Assembly (NCBI RefSeq): GCF_003347665.1
Contig: NZ_QDGA01000028.1
Location: 1 to 61,665, forward strand
Direction: 5' to 3'
DNA from: Microvirga calopogonii
Lineage (GTDB): Bacteria; Pseudomonadota; Alphaproteobacteria; Rhizobiales; Beijerinckiaceae
DNA: 61,665 bases
Position numbers and translations under genes: made by a program. This document shows positions 50,729-58,416 of this stretch, one piece after another; position 1 is the stretch's first letter; the number at the start of each line of letters is the position of its first letter. The notes under the pieces are model-generated. The model was not told the origin of the DNA. It saw only the letters and a program-made list of their open reading frames with translations, and did no database searches.

Positions 50729-52048
50729 ATGAGCGATCTCTTCCAGACGGCCACGGCGCGCAACCGCCCTAAGCCCCTCGCCGCTCAGATACGGCCAACC
50801 CGCCTCGACGACATCGTTGGGCAGCGCCATCTCCTTGCCCCCGGCACGGTGCTCCGGAATATCGTGTCCTCCGGGCGTGTGGGGGCATTGCTGTTCTGGG
50901 GTCCTCCGGGAACCGGCAAGACGACGATTGCGAGGTCCATCGGCCAGGAGATCGGGAAGGAGTTTCGGGAACTCCACCCCGCACACAACAACGTCTCTGA
51001 CATCAAGGAACTCGGCAGGGAAGCGCAGGTTCGCGACCTCTTGGTCTTTGCCGATGAGGTGCATCGCTTCAGCAGCAGCCAAAGCGACTATCTTCTCGGC
51101 CTTGTCGAGGACGGCGTCTTTGACCTGATTGGCGCGACGACGGGCAACCCGAGTTTCGTTCTCACCCCTGCCCTTGTGTCACGCATGACTGTCTTCCGGC
51201 TTGAGCCGCTGACCGTCGACGACATGAAGAACGTTGTCGTTCGCGCCGTGGCCCACTTCGACGCCAAGGGAGTTTCAGTCAAAGTTGATGAAGCAGCTCT
51301 CGCCCAACTCACAGCTCATGCGGGCGGAGATGCCAGGCGCGCGCTCACGGCGATGGATCGGCTCACGGCCCACGCCACCGCCGGCTCAACGCTTACCATA
51401 ACTGGCGAGATGGTCGCAGACCTGTTTCAGGCATCGCCGGTTCTGTATGATCGGAACGCCGATCAGCACTATGACTCGATCAGCGCCTTCATCAAGTCAA
51501 TGCGAGGCTCTGACCCCGACGCGACGCTCTACTGGTTGGCCAAGTTGATTCATGCTGGCGAAGACCCGAGATTTATCGCCAGGCGGATCATGATCCATGC
51601 CTCTGAGGATGTCGGCCTCGCCGACAACACGGCCTTACAGACGGCTGTCGCTGCGCTGCAGGCCGTGCAGCATATCGGCTATCCAGAGGCCCAGATCGTC
51701 CTCGCACATGCAGCTCTGCATATCTGCCGGGCTCCGAAATCCAATTCGGTCTGCCGCGGGATTGGACAGGCTATGGCCTACGTTCAGTCAGCTCCGCCGA
51801 TCCCAGTTCCGCTGCATCTGCGCGACACCCACTATGCCAGCGCCAAATCCTTGCATGGCTATGGCGGGTACATCTTTCCGCATGACGATGCGAGAGGCTG
51901 GGTGGAGCAGGAATATGCCCCGGGCATCACATCCGGCCAGTTCTATCAAAGCGACAGCCGGGGTCCGAATACCTTTGAGGGCCGCGCCGACCAGTTCTGG
52001 GCGGAAGTGACTGGCCGGGAGCAATCGCGGCATCCGAAGAAAGGTTAA
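50729..52048 (+). CDS. rarA: replication-associated recombination ATPase RarA (MgsA)
   Basis: Acts at stalled forks as a clamp-loader-like AAA+ tetramer that interacts with SSB. Residues 20-45 carry the family IRPTRLDDIVGQRHLL, then Walker A GPPGTGKT (58-65), Walker B LLVFADEVHRF (D109, E110), sensor-1 GATTGNPSF and the arginine-finger ALVSRM. The C-terminal helical tetramerisation part contains KSMRGSDPDATLYWLAKLIHAGEDPRFIARR, highly typical of RarA, and a late NVPLHLRD-like PVPLHLRDTHYASAKSLHGYG. Length 439 matches the family. A plasmid-borne copy is unusual; no leader-peptidase neighbour is present. Confidence 0.92.
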   Translation: MSDLFQTATARNRPKPLAAQIRPTRLDDIVGQRHLLAPGTVLRNIVSSGRVGALLFWGPPGTGKTTIARSIGQEIGKEFRELHPAHNNVSDIKELGREAQVRDLLVFADEVHRFSSSQSDYLLGLVEDGVFDLIGATTGNPSFVLTPALVSRMTVFRLEPLTVDDMKNVVVRAVAHFDAKGVSVKVDEAALAQLTAHAGGDARRALTAMDRLTAHATAGSTLTITGEMVADLFQASPVLYDRNADQHYDSISAFIKSMRGSDPDATLYWLAKLIHAGEDPRFIARRIMIHASEDVGLADNTALQTAVAALQAVQHIGYPEAQIVLAHAALHICRAPKSNSVCRGIGQAMAYVQSAPPIPVPLHLRDTHYASAKSLHGYGGYIFPHDDARGWVEQEYAPGITSGQFYQSDSRGPNTFEGRADQFWAEVTGREQSRHPKKG

Positions 52049-52176
52049 TATCGTTTTTGCCTCTTTGTTGCCACGGTTCCACTGCCCAACTAGCCTCCTT
52101 CGCGTGATCGATCGGTCACCGTAGGGCGGAGCAGGACGCTCCGCCGGAGGGGAACTACTAGGGACTAGAGACGAGA

Positions 52177-52386
52177 ATGGCGACTGGCACGGTAAAGTGG
52201 TTTAACGAAACCAAAGGTTACGGCTTCATTCAGCCGGACAATGGCGGCAAGGACGTGTTCGTTCATATTTCAGCAGTGGAGCGCGCAGGCCTCCGCGGTC
52301 TAAAGGACGGCCAGAAGATCTCCTACGAGATCGAGCAGGACCGCCGGTCGGGCAAAGAGTCTGCGGCCAACCTGCAGGAGGTCTAA
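52177..52386 (+). CDS. cold-shock protein (CspA family)
   Basis: A 69-residue RNA-binding OB fold. [32 protein letters not shown] contains both RNP motifs (KGYGFI, VFVHI), followed by [19 protein letters not shown]. Acts as an RNA chaperone under stress. GAGACGAGA precedes the ATG and ~130 bases of leader lie between rarA and the gene, as common for csp mRNAs. It ends at its own terminator. Confidence 0.93.
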   Translation: MATGTVKWFNETKGYGFIQPDNGGKDVFVHISAVERAGLRGLKDGQKISYEIEQDRRSGKESAANLQEV

Positions 52387-52424
52387 GACCTCTCACATTG
52401 GCGGATCGACCCGCCTTCACAACG

Positions 52425-52452
52425 AGCCGCTCCATCCCGGGGCGGCTTTTTT
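52425..52452 (+). terminator. rho-independent terminator of the cold-shock gene
   Basis: AGCCGCTCC pairs with GGGGCGGCT (one G-T pair) around ATCCC and runs into six Ts, about 40 bases after the stop. Confidence 0.88.
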
Positions 52453-52479
52453 GTTGTGCGTGCCACACTGGAGAATCCC

Positions 52480-52785
52480 ATGACAGAGACATGTCCCCCT
52501 GACTTCCTCAGCGACGAGCGCTTCATCAACGAGCATCGGAAGGTCTTCGTGATGTTCATGGGGCGTGATGGCTACTCGCCAGATATGTCGACTGAGGAGT
52601 TTCCTCGCCTGCGTGAGACCGTCAAACTCGATGCCTGCCCGAAGGCGTACCTGCGCCTGCAACGGACCGGATCCCGCTTTGCGCTCGACCGGCGCAAGAA
52701 AATGGACATTGTGGAAATCTACCATAAGGCCGGCGAACATGCGTACTACGGCTACTGCGTTGCCCTCGGCATCAAGCCTGAGTGA
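52480..52785 (+). CDS. small hypothetical protein
   Basis: Not recognised. 101 residues from the ATG of MTETCPPDF. Basic and aromatic: KVFVMFMGRDGYSPDM, YLRLQRTGSRFALDRRKKMDIVEIYHKAGEHAYYGY. Soluble. It starts ~28 bases after the cold-shock terminator. Confidence 0.45.
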   Translation: MTETCPPDFLSDERFINEHRKVFVMFMGRDGYSPDMSTEEFPRLRETVKLDACPKAYLRLQRTGSRFALDRRKKMDIVEIYHKAGEHAYYGYCVALGIKPE

Positions 52786-52876
52786 TTGGACCTTCTGGCT
52801 CCGCCGCGCTACCAATCAGCAGGGGTGAGTGGTCAAAGATCAGCACCCCTGTACGACCCGCTTGGAAGGAGCTGCA

Positions 52877-53104
52877 GTGACCTCTCGCCTTATGGAGATC
52901 CTGGATCGTGATGCCGCGATCATGAGAGCGAAGATGGCTGAAGTGATGCCGGCCGCCGACGGTGAGGCTCAGCGAGCTCGGGAGTTGATGATCCTCCTCC
53001 ATACCGGGCTCTTCGTCATTCAGCGGGATGAGACCAGCTCTGCCGAAGAGTTGCGGGAGTTCGCCGGTCAAATCCTCGACCGAACCCGGTTCACCAGGCA
53101 GTAG
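52877..53104 (+). CDS. small helical hypothetical protein
   Basis: Not recognised. 75 residues from a GTG with an excellent ribosome site (GGAAGGAG five bases upstream), preferred over a GTG 16 codons earlier. Helical: RLMEILDRDAAIMRAKMAEVM and AQRARELMILLHTGLFVIQRD, ending EELREFAGQILDRTRF. Probably a small soluble four-helix-like protein. Confidence 0.5.
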   Translation: MTSRLMEILDRDAAIMRAKMAEVMPAADGEAQRARELMILLHTGLFVIQRDETSSAEELREFAGQILDRTRFTRQ

Positions 53105-53221
53105 CAGCCGAAATATTCCTGTGAGTTTCAGCCGGCCGAAGTCTTTGCGAAGCGGCTGGTAACCCCAGTCGGCTATCCAAACCCTTGCAGTCACACGCGA
53201 ACCCTCCGCCGACTGCCGGAT

Positions 53222-54019
53222 ATGGGAATGTTTCGCTACCTCTGGAGACACAAGGCGTTCAGCGCCGTTCTGCTCTTCCTCCTCGGAATCAGCTGGTATC
53301 TGCAGCCGGTCACCGCCTGGATCGCGCTGGCCCTGCTACTGTTCCTGCGCCTGACCAAGGTCCATTCTGTCCTGCTCATCTATGACCTGACGGACCGGAC
53401 GGCCCTGAGACATGTCAGGACGTTGGCAACCAAACGCGCCCATATGCTCTCACCTGACGAATATGGGAATGTCTCTGAGGAGGCGTGGGATAAGCATCTC
53501 AACAGCTTCATCAAGAAGACGCTCGTGCCGGAATTCCAGCGCAAGAAAGTTGAGCACCTCCTGGCCAAGGATTCGAAGCGGTCCATCGCCCGCCTGCGGA
53601 CACGCATTAACCGGATCATCGATCGACACCAGCCAGCCGAGCCAACAGTCGAATTCGAAGACACGATGACCGGCAGGGAATTTGAGCTCTACTGCCGGGA
53701 GGTGCTACAGGAGGGTGGATGGCGCGCTGCGCTGACGCCCGGATCAGGCGACCAGGGCGCTGACATCATTGCCGAGAAGGAAGACCGGCGGGTTGTGATC
53801 CAGTGCAAGTTCTACAACGGCACGGTCGGCAACAAGGCGGTTCAGGAAGCCTATGCCGCCGCAGCCTTTCAGGATGCTCCCTACGCCGTCGTGGTCACCA
53901 ACTCGGTCTTCACCAAGTCGGCTCACCAGCTCGCGCACAAGAACGGCGTGCTGCTGATGCACCACACCGATCTGCCACGGCTTGAGCTGATTGTCACCAG
54001 CGGGGCAGGCTCCCGCTGA
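53222..54019 (+). CDS. membrane-anchored Mrr-like restriction endonuclease
   Basis: A 265-residue protein with two N-terminal transmembrane helices (FSAVLLFLLGISWYL and TAWIALALLLFLRL, ~13-45), a helical linker (~60-145) and a C-terminal PD-(D/E)xK nuclease domain: MTGREFELYCREVLQEGGW (helix with E153/E155), GSGDQGADIIAEKED with D181, and VVIQCKFYNGTVGNKAVQEAYAA with the Q194-x-K196 core. This is the Mrr-catalytic or restriction-endonuclease fold used by type IV enzymes that cut modified DNA. The membrane anchor suggests surveillance of entering DNA. The catalytic residues are all visible. No methyltransferase is adjacent. Confidence 0.8.
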   Translation: MGMFRYLWRHKAFSAVLLFLLGISWYLQPVTAWIALALLLFLRLTKVHSVLLIYDLTDRTALRHVRTLATKRAHMLSPDEYGNVSEEAWDKHLNSFIKKTLVPEFQRKKVEHLLAKDSKRSIARLRTRINRIIDRHQPAEPTVEFEDTMTGREFELYCREVLQEGGWRAALTPGSGDQGADIIAEKEDRRVVIQCKFYNGTVGNKAVQEAYAAAAFQDAPYAVVVTNSVFTKSAHQLAHKNGVLLMHHTDLPRLELIVTSGAGSR

Positions 54020-54035
54020 TACAAGATTCCATTTA

Positions 54036-54506
54036 TTAGTCGGAGACCTTGAGAAAGTCGTCGATCGACAACTGCGCAGGACTAGCAGGCTTCGCTCTCG
54101 GCTTTCTCGGCGCTTCTTCGACACTTGCGGCCACTGGCTGCTTGCGCGGGATCGGCGTATCTTCCGACTGCATCCGCTTCATCCGAGCTTTCGCCTTGTC
54201 TCGCGCCTGGGCTTCCTCGGATAGCGGATCCTCGGTCAGCCACTTTCCGCGCTTGATCACCTCGTTCACGCGACCTTGGTTGATCCCAAGCTGGAAGGCG
54301 ATTTCCTGCTGGGTCATATCCGTGGTGCTATGAAGTTCGAGAATCTTGCGGGCGAGCTCCGGCGTCATCTTGCGGCCAGACACCCGCCGTGCTGGAGCGA
54401 CAGACCGGGTCTTCTTCTCCTCCTTGCGCATCTTCTCCAGGATAGCCAGGGCCATGTTCATGCCTTGGGCGCGCAGGGCTTCTTCGAATTGCTTCAGCGT
54501 AGCCAA
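54036..54506 (-). CDS. HTH DNA-binding protein with acidic/Pro-rich tail
   Basis: About 156 residues from a TTG preceded by AGGAG; a GTG 11 codons earlier is the alternative. After a helical start (LKQFEEALRAQGMNMALAILEKM) comes an HTH of resolvase/sigma-like type: RKMTPELARKILELHSTTDMTQQEIAFQLGINQGRVNEVIKRGKW (~47-92, in family order). A basic, Pro-rich tail follows and ends AQLSIDDFLKVSD. Similar HTH motifs occur in small phage and plasmid regulators. Its target is unknown. Confidence 0.55.
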   Translation of the reverse strand: MATLKQFEEALRAQGMNMALAILEKMRKEEKKTRSVAPARRVSGRKMTPELARKILELHSTTDMTQQEIAFQLGINQGRVNEVIKRGKWLTEDPLSEEAQARDKAKARMKRMQSEDTPIPRKQPVAASVEEAPRKPRAKPASPAQLSIDDFLKVSD

Positions 54507-54887
54507 AAGAGAGACTCCTGAACTCCTGCCCCGATGCACTCACCGGTTCAGACAAACTTTTGAACGACGAAGAGGTGATGGGCGTCCTGCCAGCCCCGCA
54601 CGGCTTTTGGACAGGTCAGCCGATTTAAGCTGACCCGAAATAGAATGAGTCCATGATTCGAGTTTTTCAAGCTCGGCTATTCCAATTGGTTGTTGATTTG
54701 TTCCATCTTCGCCGTTTCCCCACGATGGGCGGGCTGGCTTGCTCAACCTATAGTCGGTATAAACCCCGTATTTGCCGACACACGAAGCTCACGCCACAAC
54801 CACCGATGGCGTTGTGTGCTCCTGCAAAAGCCAAATAGCGTCTGAGAGCGGGTCCTTATGTCAGGGGTGGGTTCACGGCGCCTTAGA
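54507..54887. other. intergenic region before IHF gene, nothing recognised
   Basis: The stretch between the HTH gene start and the ihfA stop is moderately AT-rich (GAGTTTTTCAAGCTCGG, CCAATTGGTTGTTG) and carries no supported gene, repeat or terminator. Confidence 0.3.
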
Positions 54888-55193
54888 TCATGCGCCCACC
54901 GGATCGCCGTTCACACGATCCTTCAGCTTATGGGATGGCGTGAAGGTCACGACGCGACGTGGCTCGATTGGGACCTCAACCCCGGTCTTTGGATTGCGTC
55001 CGGTTCTCTCGGCTTTGTTCCGAACTGTGAAATTCCCAAACCCGGAGAGTTTGACATTCTCACCGCGTTCCAGCGCATCGCAGATCTCGGCCAGCACTTG
55101 CTCAGAGAGCGCTACCGCTTCGTGGCGGGTCAAACCAACAGCCTCGACCACGGCTTGGGCCAGATCCGCTCGGGTCACGTTCCTGCTGGTCAT
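54888..55193 (-). CDS. ihfA: integration host factor alpha-like DNA-bending protein
   Basis: A 101-residue HU/IHF fold: [51 protein letters not shown] (helical dimer and start of the beta arm) and [28 protein letters not shown] (the DNA-inserting Pro in the arm, P in VEVPIEPRR, is preserved). The KLSGFGNF and NPKTG motifs are diagnostic; the alpha subunit is favoured by [12 protein letters not shown]. The start is the second Met ([10 protein letters not shown]). Bends DNA at replication, recombination and promoter sites. The NepR-like gene lies 45 bases upstream on the same strand. Confidence 0.85.
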   Translation of the reverse strand: MTSRNVTRADLAQAVVEAVGLTRHEAVALSEQVLAEICDALERGENVKLSGFGNFTVRNKAERTGRNPKTGVEVPIEPRRVVTFTPSHKLKDRVNGDPVGA

Positions 55194-55237
55194 CAGTTCA
55201 TCCCACCGTGTGAAGGGTGCCCTCATCAGGGCATGCC

Positions 55238-55423
55238 CTACGGGGGATATTTCTCCTCAAGCTTGAGCACAAGAGCTTTCAGGTGCTCTGGCATGTCGGC
55301 GGCAATGACATCATCGTACAGGCTCTTCAGGGAGTGCCCGATGAAGAAGACCACCTGCTCCTGGGAAAAGTTCAAGCTGCCGGGGAGGTCACGCGACCAA
55401 TCCCGAGTGTTATTCTGCTGCAT
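55238..55423 (-). CDS. NepR-like anti-sigma factor
   Basis: 61 residues with the NepR core: [34 protein letters not shown] matches the family's IGxxLRxLYDEVxxExxPxxLxxLLxxL pattern. NepR binds the EcfG general-stress sigma factor and is released by phosphorylated PhyR in Alphaproteobacteria. No phyR or ecfG gene lies in the window, so this would be an orphan, plasmid-borne modulator of the host stress response. Followed on the same strand by ihfA. Confidence 0.7.
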   Translation of the reverse strand: MQQNNTRDWSRDLPGSLNFSQEQVVFFIGHSLKSLYDDVIAADMPEHLKALVLKLEEKYPP

Positions 55424-56014
55424 GGCGTCGTTCTCAAGGCTGTGCCCTGCATTGCCCCTGATTAACCTATGTGAAGGGGCAACTCACGCCTGCCCGGACA
55501 GTTTCAGCGTGGCCGTATCCGGTGGATCAAGCCAACGAAGGCGCAGATGGAGGTCTTTGGGCCTTACCTCAGAAGCGTAGCAAGAGCGAAGCTGACACTC
55601 GCCATGCTCGCCAGGAACCACGGCCACCACGCTGGCAAAGGCCTGTCACTACGTCCCGTCATTGCTGCTCCCTGTCTTTTCATTGGGCCCAATTTGCCCA
55701 GCGGCCCACTGGCTTGCTTTGATCCACCGCAACAACACCCAATTGGCTCGGCCGCTGGCAATAACCCTTTCGTCGTGGGTCCGACCTCAGACCCGCATGG
55801 GTCCGGTGAAACCATCCGCCAGGTTCGTTCGCCCCGTTACTCGGGCGAGGCTCACACCCCTCACTTCAAGGAAGCCTCCTCACCTCCACGGCAACGGCGG
55901 GTGGGGAGGCTTTTCTGTTCATTGCGGCTGATTAGAGGCCTTTGGCCGCAACCACCTCAGACCGTCGACATGCCATAAAGTCCTATCTTGGCATGAAAGT
56001 CGGTCACACCCCTG
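55424..56014. other. 590-base region without a supported gene, holding a palindrome and a terminator
   Basis: No open frame here has credible coding character. It contains a perfect 12-base palindrome, ATTGGGCCCAAT (55682-55693), with a related CCCAATTGG nearby, and the forward terminator listed next. A small RNA read rightwards and ending at that terminator is possible but unproven. Confidence 0.35.
55872..55914 (+). terminator. forward terminator with no gene before it
   Basis: AAGCCTCC pairs with GGAGGCTT across an internal loop that includes CACC/GGGTG pairing and runs into TTTT. No plus-strand gene precedes it within 2 kb on this strand except non-coding sequence, hinting at a non-coding transcript. 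Confidence 0.5.
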
Positions 56015-56344
56015 ATGAGCAGCCTCTATCACTACCCCGCCATGTCGGCCCTCAACGAGGAGACAGAGCCGGACCGCGTCTCCCGGCTCCACGAGGCCTT
56101 CGGGGTGATGTGCGCCATCGCCCGAATGATCTGGCGCGAGGAAACAGGCTATGACGCCAGTTCAGCTGCCTCAGCCACGGTTCGCTGGGACGGCTCGGTC
56201 ATCGCGCTGCGTGACATCAGAGGCCACCTCGAGGTGATCTGGGCTTCTGCCGCCCATCAGGAACGCTATGGAGTGCTGGCCGAACTCGCCTGGGAGGCCA
56301 TGTCGGAACCACGGGCCCACGTATCCCATCACCTCCCCAGCTGA
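56015..56344 (+). CDS. small hypothetical protein
   Basis: Not recognised. 109 residues (or 100 from the ATG of MSALNEE). Contains LHEAFGVMCAIARMIWREETGYDAS and VRWDGSVIALRDIRGHLEVIWAS. Soluble. Convergent with the GAF-HTH gene, whose stop lies 13 bases after this stop. Confidence 0.45.
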   Translation: MSSLYHYPAMSALNEETEPDRVSRLHEAFGVMCAIARMIWREETGYDASSAASATVRWDGSVIALRDIRGHLEVIWASAAHQERYGVLAELAWEAMSEPRAHVSHHLPS

Positions 56345-56357
56345 CCGGCAGGATTTC

Positions 56358-57200
56358 TTAGAACGGGTAGTCCGTTTCTTCAGGGATGCGGACGTCCCCT
56401 AGCTGCGACCTCCGGGCCACTCCGACGGTACCATCAGGCTCACGGGTAAACTGAACGCCGTGCTGCTCAAAGGCTCGCACAACAGCATCCACGCTGGTCC
56501 GCCGGACTGACAGCTCTCCAGAAATCTCCATCCGCTTCACGGACGCCGGAGAGATGCTGGCTGCCTCAGCCAGTTCACGGATTGACCAATTCAGCAGCCC
56601 ACGGGCTGCCCGGATCTGAGCGCTTGTTGGCAGAATCCATGTCTCGAAGTCGAGGGATTGATCCATCGACCCAGAGGCATGGAACTGGGTCTCGACTTGG
56701 CCCGAGACCTCCAGATGGTGCAGCCAGATCTCGTCAACCACCAAGCGGCCGAGACCACGAAGCAATGTCGTCTGATACTGGCTGAACTCGTGAGGCCTCA
56801 CATCGGAAATGCAGAAGGCGCCCAGCCGGATACCCGGCCGGATCGTCAATGGAACGCCAGCGTAGAATCTGAGGAACGGATGGCCCATCACATGGGGGTT
56901 TTTGCTGAAGGTCTGGTCCGCCAACGCATCCGGCACCACGAAGACCTCATCGTGCAAGATCGTGTAGTTGCAGAACGCGTAGTCTCGAGGAATTTCAGTT
57001 GCCTCACTTCCACCGAACCTCGCCTTGAAGAAGTACCGATGAGTGTCGGCTAGCGTCACATGAACCATGGGGACGTCGAATAACCGCTGTGCAATTCGAC
57101 AGATTCGGTCGATAGCCGGTGACGAAGGCGTATCAAGGATCTCGAGCTTATGAAGAGCGGCGAGGCGCTCGGATTCGTTGGGCGACAGCGAAAAGTGCAT
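56358..57200 (-). CDS. GAF-domain sensor with C-terminal XRE-type HTH
   Basis: 280 residues from the ATG of MHFSLSPNESERLAAL (GAGGACGA before it); a 63-codon extension upstream is rejected. A GAF domain spans ~20-165: LEILDTPSSPAIDRICRIAQRLFDVPMVHVTLAD, then FCNYTILHDEVFVVPDALAD, FYAGVPLTI and GAFCISDVRPHEFS, typical of the GAF group that binds small ligands or tetrapyrroles. A ~35-residue linker leads to an XRE HTH (~205-255; IRAARGLLNWSIRELAEAASISPASVKRME). Predicted to be a ligand-controlled transcription regulator. It is divergent from the RES-protein gene over ~240 bases and may control it. Confidence 0.78.
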   Translation of the reverse strand: MHFSLSPNESERLAALHKLEILDTPSSPAIDRICRIAQRLFDVPMVHVTLADTHRYFFKARFGGSEATEIPRDYAFCNYTILHDEVFVVPDALADQTFSKNPHVMGHPFLRFYAGVPLTIRPGIRLGAFCISDVRPHEFSQYQTTLLRGLGRLVVDEIWLHHLEVSGQVETQFHASGSMDQSLDFETWILPTSAQIRAARGLLNWSIRELAEAASISPASVKRMEISGELSVRRTSVDAVVRAFEQHGVQFTREPDGTVGVARRSQLGDVRIPEETDYPF

Positions 57201-57437
57201 TCGTCCTCGGTGTCCCTCGCTTGGTAGGAGAAAGGAGACCATCAGGTCCGGAACATCGTCGCCTGCCATACGGAATGCCGTTTTGGAACCCTCGATAACG
57301 ATGATGTGACCGAACAATCCTGCGGCAACTCGTCCTATGGGCGGCTCTGTCACGATTCGGCTGGACACGAGCACGCGGCCAAACCACATGGAGCGGGCCA
57401 GATCTTACCTCCTGAAGTCCCAGCCCGAGAAATACCT

Positions 57438-58346
57438 ATGTCCGACATCGGCCAGTTGAAGACAAAGCGAATTTGCTTTGATTGTGTCGGCGAAACTTAT
57501 CTAGAGGACCTGATCGCCAATCAGGGCACCCATGGTCAATGCGATTATTGTGGCCAGCCTGGGCAAACTTTTACAATCGCCGAGATGGCCGATCGGATCG
57601 AGACGGCTTTCGAGCAGCACTACGAGCGGACATCAGAGCACCCCTCGGACCTCGAATTGATGATGCTGAAGGACAAGGAGCTAAACTATGAGTGGGAGCG
57701 GGAAGGCTTCCCCACTGTCTATGCGATCTGCGGTGCGGCGCTTATCGGTGAGCAGCCGGCTCGAGACATCCAAGAGGTGCTTGCTGACCGCTATGCTGAT
57801 TGGGAAAGCATGAAAATCGGTGATGAAACCGAATTCGACGCCGGCGCCTGCTACGCCGAGAAAGGCCCTAATCCGAGGGAATGGCAGGCACAGTGGTTCC
57901 TATTCGAGGAGAAGCTGAAGACAGAGACCCGGTTCTTCAGCCGGGATGCCGCGGCGACCCTGGAGGTGATCTTCAAGGACATCTCGCATCTGCAAACCCG
58001 AGACGGGCGCCATGTCGTTATCGACGCCGGCCCTGGAACTCAGCACTCCGCATTCTATCGGGCGCGCTCCTTTGAAGCTGACAGCGATCTTCAGGATGCC
58101 CTCGTTTATCCAGAACAGCGGCTTGGGACGCCGCCCTCGCAAAAGGCGAGAGACGGTCGAATGAACGCGCGCGGTATCGCGGTCTTCTATGGTGCGAGCG
58201 ACCCCGCAGCAGCCATTGCCGAGGTGCGCCCTCCAGTCGGGAGCAAGGTTCTTGTAGGTCGGTTTGAGGTGATTGCTCCTCTTCGGCTTTTGGATCTCAG
58301 GGCTTTGGACCGCATCAGACTGTCGGGGAGCAAATTACCGGACTAG
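57438..58346 (+). CDS. HEPN/RES-type toxin, C-terminally truncated
   Basis: RES toxins degrade NAD+ (or ADP-ribosylate a target). The N-terminal ~200 residues hold a zinc pair (ICFDC, C13/C16; CDYCGQ, C35/C38) and a helical HEPN-like region (FEQHYERTSEHP, EWEREGFPTVYAI). The RES core begins at HSAFYRAR (~208, catalytic Arg) and continues with GRMNARGIAVFYGASDPAAAIAEVRP (Tyr and Glu of the active site) and LLDLRALD. It then ends RIRLSGSKLPD-stop. Family members continue ~100 residues with a second half of the fold, so the C-terminus is missing, probably from a junction with the ligD region. No Xre antitoxin (parS/mbcA type) lies beside it. Confidence 0.7.
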   Translation: MSDIGQLKTKRICFDCVGETYLEDLIANQGTHGQCDYCGQPGQTFTIAEMADRIETAFEQHYERTSEHPSDLELMMLKDKELNYEWEREGFPTVYAICGAALIGEQPARDIQEVLADRYADWESMKIGDETEFDAGACYAEKGPNPREWQAQWFLFEEKLKTETRFFSRDAAATLEVIFKDISHLQTRDGRHVVIDAGPGTQHSAFYRARSFEADSDLQDALVYPEQRLGTPPSQKARDGRMNARGIAVFYGASDPAAAIAEVRPPVGSKVLVGRFEVIAPLRLLDLRALDRIRLSGSKLPD

Positions 58347-58416
58347 GCAGCCACTAGCCTATCGGTCGTGACCTAAAGGGTAACGTCACACCTGTGCTGA
58401 TCAGACCCCGTACCGC

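Noticed and set aside
55547..55978. A 143-codon plus-strand frame
   Set aside because: Passes through the forward terminator at 55872-55914, with Pro/His/Arg-rich low-complexity sequence and no ribosome site.
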